DNA of 64,000 bases from Ectobacillus ponti (GTDB taxonomy: Bacteria > Bacillota > Bacilli > Bacillales > Bacillaceae_G). Below are positions 61,864 through 64,000 of the stretch, piece after piece. The position numbers and the translations under genes were made by a program. Location of the stretch: assembly GCF_024294785.1 (NCBI RefSeq), contig NZ_JANCLT010000002.1, forward strand, positions 1-64,000, in the 5' to 3' direction. Every line of letters starts with the position of its first letter. The first letter of the stretch is position 1. Below the pieces are notes generated by a model. It was not told where the DNA came from. It was given only the letters and a program-made list of their open reading frames with translations, and did no database searches.

Positions 61864-62688
61864 TCAAACATACCCCTGTATTCCGCTCTGAAATGCTTCT
61901 TCATCACCGTTTTCCATGCCGTGCAGCGCCTCCTGCAGCGCAAAGGTTTCCCTGTAAAAGCGGATGCGCGGCAGCAGCTGGTCCCCCTCCTGATAGTGCT
62001 GCAGGCATTCCTGCAAAAAGTCTTCGCCGTAGCAGGCCAACAGCCCGGCAAAGTCATAGGCCGGATCGCCGAGGGCTGCCCCGCCAAAGTCAATGATGCC
62101 GGAAATGGACTGTTTGTCATACAAAATGTTGGATGCACCGAAGTCACCGTGAATAACCGCCGTTGTATAGGAAGCTGTCCCACTGGAGAACAACTGTGCC
62201 ACTGCTTCCCTTGCATCCGGCCGCATAAAGGAAAACAGCTTTTGCTGAGTTCTTTCATACAAGTGTGCCATATCCTGCGCGGCATCCCGCAGATAGGAGA
62301 ACTCGGCTGCCGGCAGACGATGCAGTGCCTGCAGGAATTCAGCCAACTGCTGTGCCAGGCGGCCTTTCTCTTTTACAGCGGCAAAGTCCTTCCTCCATAG
62401 CGGCCGGCCGGAAAGCAGCCTGTAGCCGACAAAGGCACGGCCGGGCGCTTCATCCAAGAAGACATACAGCGGCTCAGGCACCGGCAGTGGCAGTGGCACG
62501 CGCTGCTGGATTTGCAGCAGCAGCACCGTTTCCTGGCGCAGCTGCTGCAGTCCCTGCCCGTACTTTGGAAAACGGAATACCAGCTCTTCATTCACAAGAA
62601 ACACCGCGTTATTTTGCCCATTCATATTTTGCTCCATTGTCCGAATCTGCAAGTCTGGAAGCTTCTCCTGTATGTACCCCTTATTCAT
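61864..62688 (-). CDS. Aminoglycoside phosphotransferase (APH) family kinase
   Basis: 274 residues from ATG 62688 (AGGAG 7 nt upstream). N-lobe with NAVFLVNEELVFRFPKY, catalytic loop VIHGDFGASNILYD and metal-binding IDFGGAALGDPAYDFAGL. APH(2'')/MPH-like organisation. The substrate may be an antibiotic or a small metabolite. Overlaps the upstream membrane protein gene by 8 bp, so it is the last gene of the operon XRE-membrane protein-APH. Confidence 0.88.
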   Translation of the reverse strand: MNKGYIQEKLPDLQIRTMEQNMNGQNNAVFLVNEELVFRFPKYGQGLQQLRQETVLLLQIQQRVPLPLPVPEPLYVFLDEAPGRAFVGYRLLSGRPLWRKDFAAVKEKGRLAQQLAEFLQALHRLPAAEFSYLRDAAQDMAHLYERTQQKLFSFMRPDAREAVAQLFSSGTASYTTAVIHGDFGASNILYDKQSISGIIDFGGAALGDPAYDFAGLLACYGEDFLQECLQHYQEGDQLLPRIRFYRETFALQEALHGMENGDEEAFQSGIQGYV

Positions 62689-63103
62689 CCTCCAGCTCCT
62701 CCCGATACTTCTTCCGCATCCACCGGGCTCCCGCTGCAAAGAGAAAAAAGCAAGCAGCTACAATACCGCCGGCACCCAATGCTTGTCCGGCCGGTGCTGC
62801 GAACAGGCCAACGCCTGCGAAGATGCCTCCAATAAGCAGCGCAGTCAATATGATACGAGCATACGAAAATAAAAATTTGGTCATGCCGGCATCCTCCACA
62901 AGTGCCGTGGAAACACGCAGTGTATGCAAAGTGAACACAAGCACCGTCACACTCAGCAATGCCAAGAGCGGCGACTTCGCCAAAGCTGCAGCCCCCTTTG
63001 TCACGGTTTCATAGCCCAGTAAGCTGATAGTACCAGCGGTTTGGACAAAAAAGGCCAAGCGAATGCTCTTTAACGTCTGTAATGCCAATCTCTCATCACG
63101 CAT
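62681..63103 (-). CDS. Four-helix membrane protein
   Basis: 140 residues with four hydrophobic segments (IRLAFFVQTAGTISLLGY, SPLLALLSVTVLVFTLHTL, IILTALLIGGIFAGVGLF and GGIVAACFFLFAAGARW), charged tail RKKYREELEDE. It starts 2 bp after the XRE regulator stop; AAGGATG-type spacing suggests coupling. Small XRE plus membrane protein pairs are frequent in Bacilli; function is not known. Confidence 0.78.
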   Translation of the reverse strand: MRDERLALQTLKSIRLAFFVQTAGTISLLGYETVTKGAAALAKSPLLALLSVTVLVFTLHTLRVSTALVEDAGMTKFLFSYARIILTALLIGGIFAGVGLFAAPAGQALGAGGIVAACFFLFAAGARWMRKKYREELEDE

Positions 63104-63105
63104 CC

Positions 63106-63306
63106 TTACATCCCCCTATCCACCCAAAATATCTCATCCAACGTCTGCCCCACCACATAACAGATTTCCAAACAAAGCCGCAATGTCGGGTTATACTTCC
63201 CTTTTTCAATCAGACTGATCGTCTGCCGCGTCACCCCGACTCTGTCCGCCAGCTCCTGCTGCGTCAGACCGCGCTGCATCCTGGCTGCCTTCACACGATT
63301 TTCCAT
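63106..63306 (-). CDS. Small XRE-family regulator (YozG/YgzD-like)
   Basis: 66 residues. The helix-turn-helix covers RGLTQQELADRVGVTRQTIS followed by LIEKGKYNPTLRLCL, the standard short Cro-like form. ATG 63306 has GGTGG 6 nt upstream. First gene of the operon with the membrane protein and the APH-family gene; likely autoregulator. Confidence 0.92.
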   Translation of the reverse strand: MENRVKAARMQRGLTQQELADRVGVTRQTISLIEKGKYNPTLRLCLEICYVVGQTLDEIFWVDRGM

Positions 63307-63389
63307 ATAACACCACCTGAACCCATTGTAACATATACCTTCCATTATGCAACATATATATTACATCACAACCAAAAGGACAGACCTGT

Positions 63390-63836
63390 TCAGGTCCGCC
63401 TCTCTTGTCTCTGCAGCGCCAGCCAAAATACAAGGGACGGGAGAAAGGCGACGATGACAAAGAATGCCTCTCCATCCGCAGGAAACAGGGTGATCAGCGG
63501 ATACAGCGCAGCATTGTACAGCATGTACGGCACCCACGCAAAGCCGCCGTCCGTGAAAAAGTAGCAGCTGCCCCACAGCAGAATGCCGATGATGCTGACA
63601 AGGGACACGGAAAGAAGATTCTCCTGTTTCGTAGAAAGCTTTCGCAAATACCGCTTGCCTGCCCAATAATAGAATAAGAGACCCACGAGACAGAAAAAGA
63701 GAAAGATATAGTCTGACAGGCCGTCAGCCGCAATCCGGAGACGGATGAGCAACTCCATGGCTGCCCCTGCTCCAAACCAAATGAGCATGCCGATGACGGC
63801 ATGCAGCAATAATGCTGTTCCCTGGTTTCTCCACAT
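63390..63836 (-). CDS. Four-helix membrane protein with a poly-G binding site
   Basis: 148 residues, four hydrophobic segments (AVIGMLIWFGAGAAMELL, YIFLFFCLVGLLFYYW, VSLVSIIGILLWGSCYFF and AFFVIVAFLPSLVFWLAL). No family recognised. The ATG at 63836 is preceded by nine G then AGAGT (63850-63842 and onward), so the ribosome binding site is a homopolymer run. Confidence 0.75.
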   Translation of the reverse strand: MWRNQGTALLLHAVIGMLIWFGAGAAMELLIRLRIAADGLSDYIFLFFCLVGLLFYYWAGKRYLRKLSTKQENLLSVSLVSIIGILLWGSCYFFTDGGFAWVPYMLYNAALYPLITLFPADGEAFFVIVAFLPSLVFWLALQRQERRT

Positions 63837-63911
63837 ACTCTCCCCCCCCCAATCGGGTTATCTTTCCTCATTATATGTACAGGTTACTGTTTTCATAAGA
63901 ACATACCGCAT

Positions 63912-63940
63912 AAAAAAGCAGGAAGCCTTGTGCTCCCTGC
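63912..63940 (-). terminator. Terminator of the right-edge gene
   Basis: Minus-strand GCAGGGA pairs with TTCCTGC (7 bp, one G-U), followed by TTTTTT. Confidence 0.82.
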
Positions 63941-63942
63941 CC

Positions 63943-64000
63943 TTACTTGCGTTGCAGCCATGCTTTGATGAGCAGCAGCCCCGTTCCAAGCACGGCCAGC
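63943..64000 (-). CDS. 3' end of a protein gene (partial)
   Basis: The minus strand ends LAVLGTGLLLIKAWLQRK then TAA at 63945-63943, followed by a terminator. The visible end is a hydrophobic helix with a short basic tail, so a membrane protein or tail-anchored protein is likely. The rest lies beyond the window. Confidence 0.7.
   Translation of the reverse strand, partial: LAVLGTGLLLIKAWLQRK

Overview
The window is a 64 kb chromosomal segment of an endospore-forming member of the Bacillaceae. Direct pointers are the 5' end of a Bacillus-type 16S rRNA gene with typical tandem rrn promoters, AGGAGG-type ribosome binding sites with frequent TTG and GTG starts, and the block minJ-ctpB-ftsX-ftsE-cccB-yvjA-prfB-secA-hpf, which matches the gene order I know from Bacillus subtilis. 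The composition is moderately GC-rich (a little over 50% by eye). Two blocks of the B. subtilis arrangement are missing here: the flagellar cluster between comF and hpf, and degSU next to degV. Instead a cold-shock gene sits between comFC and hpf, an order I associate with the B. cereus side of the family. I do not name a species.

Layout. 0-9 kb: start of an rrn operon leaving the window on the minus strand, a secreted serine hydrolase, a membrane protein, a two-component system followed by a LanFEG/BcrAB-type ABC exporter, and an AzlCD amino-acid exporter with an XRE/cupin regulator. 9-25 kb (almost all minus strand): core cell-division, secretion, translation and competence genes (minJ, ctpB, ftsEX, cccB, yvjA, prfB with its programmed frameshift, secA, hpf, csp, comFA/comFC), a CwlO-type endopeptidase, an HxlR regulator and degV. 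25-31.5 kb: yvyE and the wall-polymer genes tagV-like, tagO, mnaA and ugd. 31.5-44 kb: mixed accessory genes (MBL hydrolase with TetR, CoA-transferase, small antibiotic-modifying-type enzymes, a class B PBP, AlaX, YhgE, GNATs, a SET-domain protein). 44-49 kb: a spore-coat island with CotH kinase, a divergent Ser/Gly/Lys/Arg-repeat protein resembling a CotG-type kinase substrate, and two CotB-like proteins. 49-64 kb: an esterase, small membrane and lipoproteins, a liquefying alpha-amylase with a cre site, a diguanylate cyclase, a 1794-residue secreted PHP-type metallohydrolase, a HupE-like protein, an acyl-CoA thioesterase behind a cobalamin riboswitch, an aminoglycoside-phosphotransferase-like gene and small membrane/regulator genes.

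How parts connect. FtsEX and a CwlO-type hydrolase, known partners in B. subtilis, both lie downstream of triple WalR-type direct repeats (TGTWAH spaced by 5 bp), suggesting shared control of wall growth. CotH, its repeat-rich neighbour and the CotB-like proteins look like a phosphorylation module of the spore coat; at least two of these genes have sigma-K-like promoters. The two-component system and the E-loop ABC exporter look like a peptide-antibiotic detoxification unit. The most unexpected regulatory feature is a complete cobalamin aptamer plus terminator whose only downstream gene is an acyl-CoA thioesterase.
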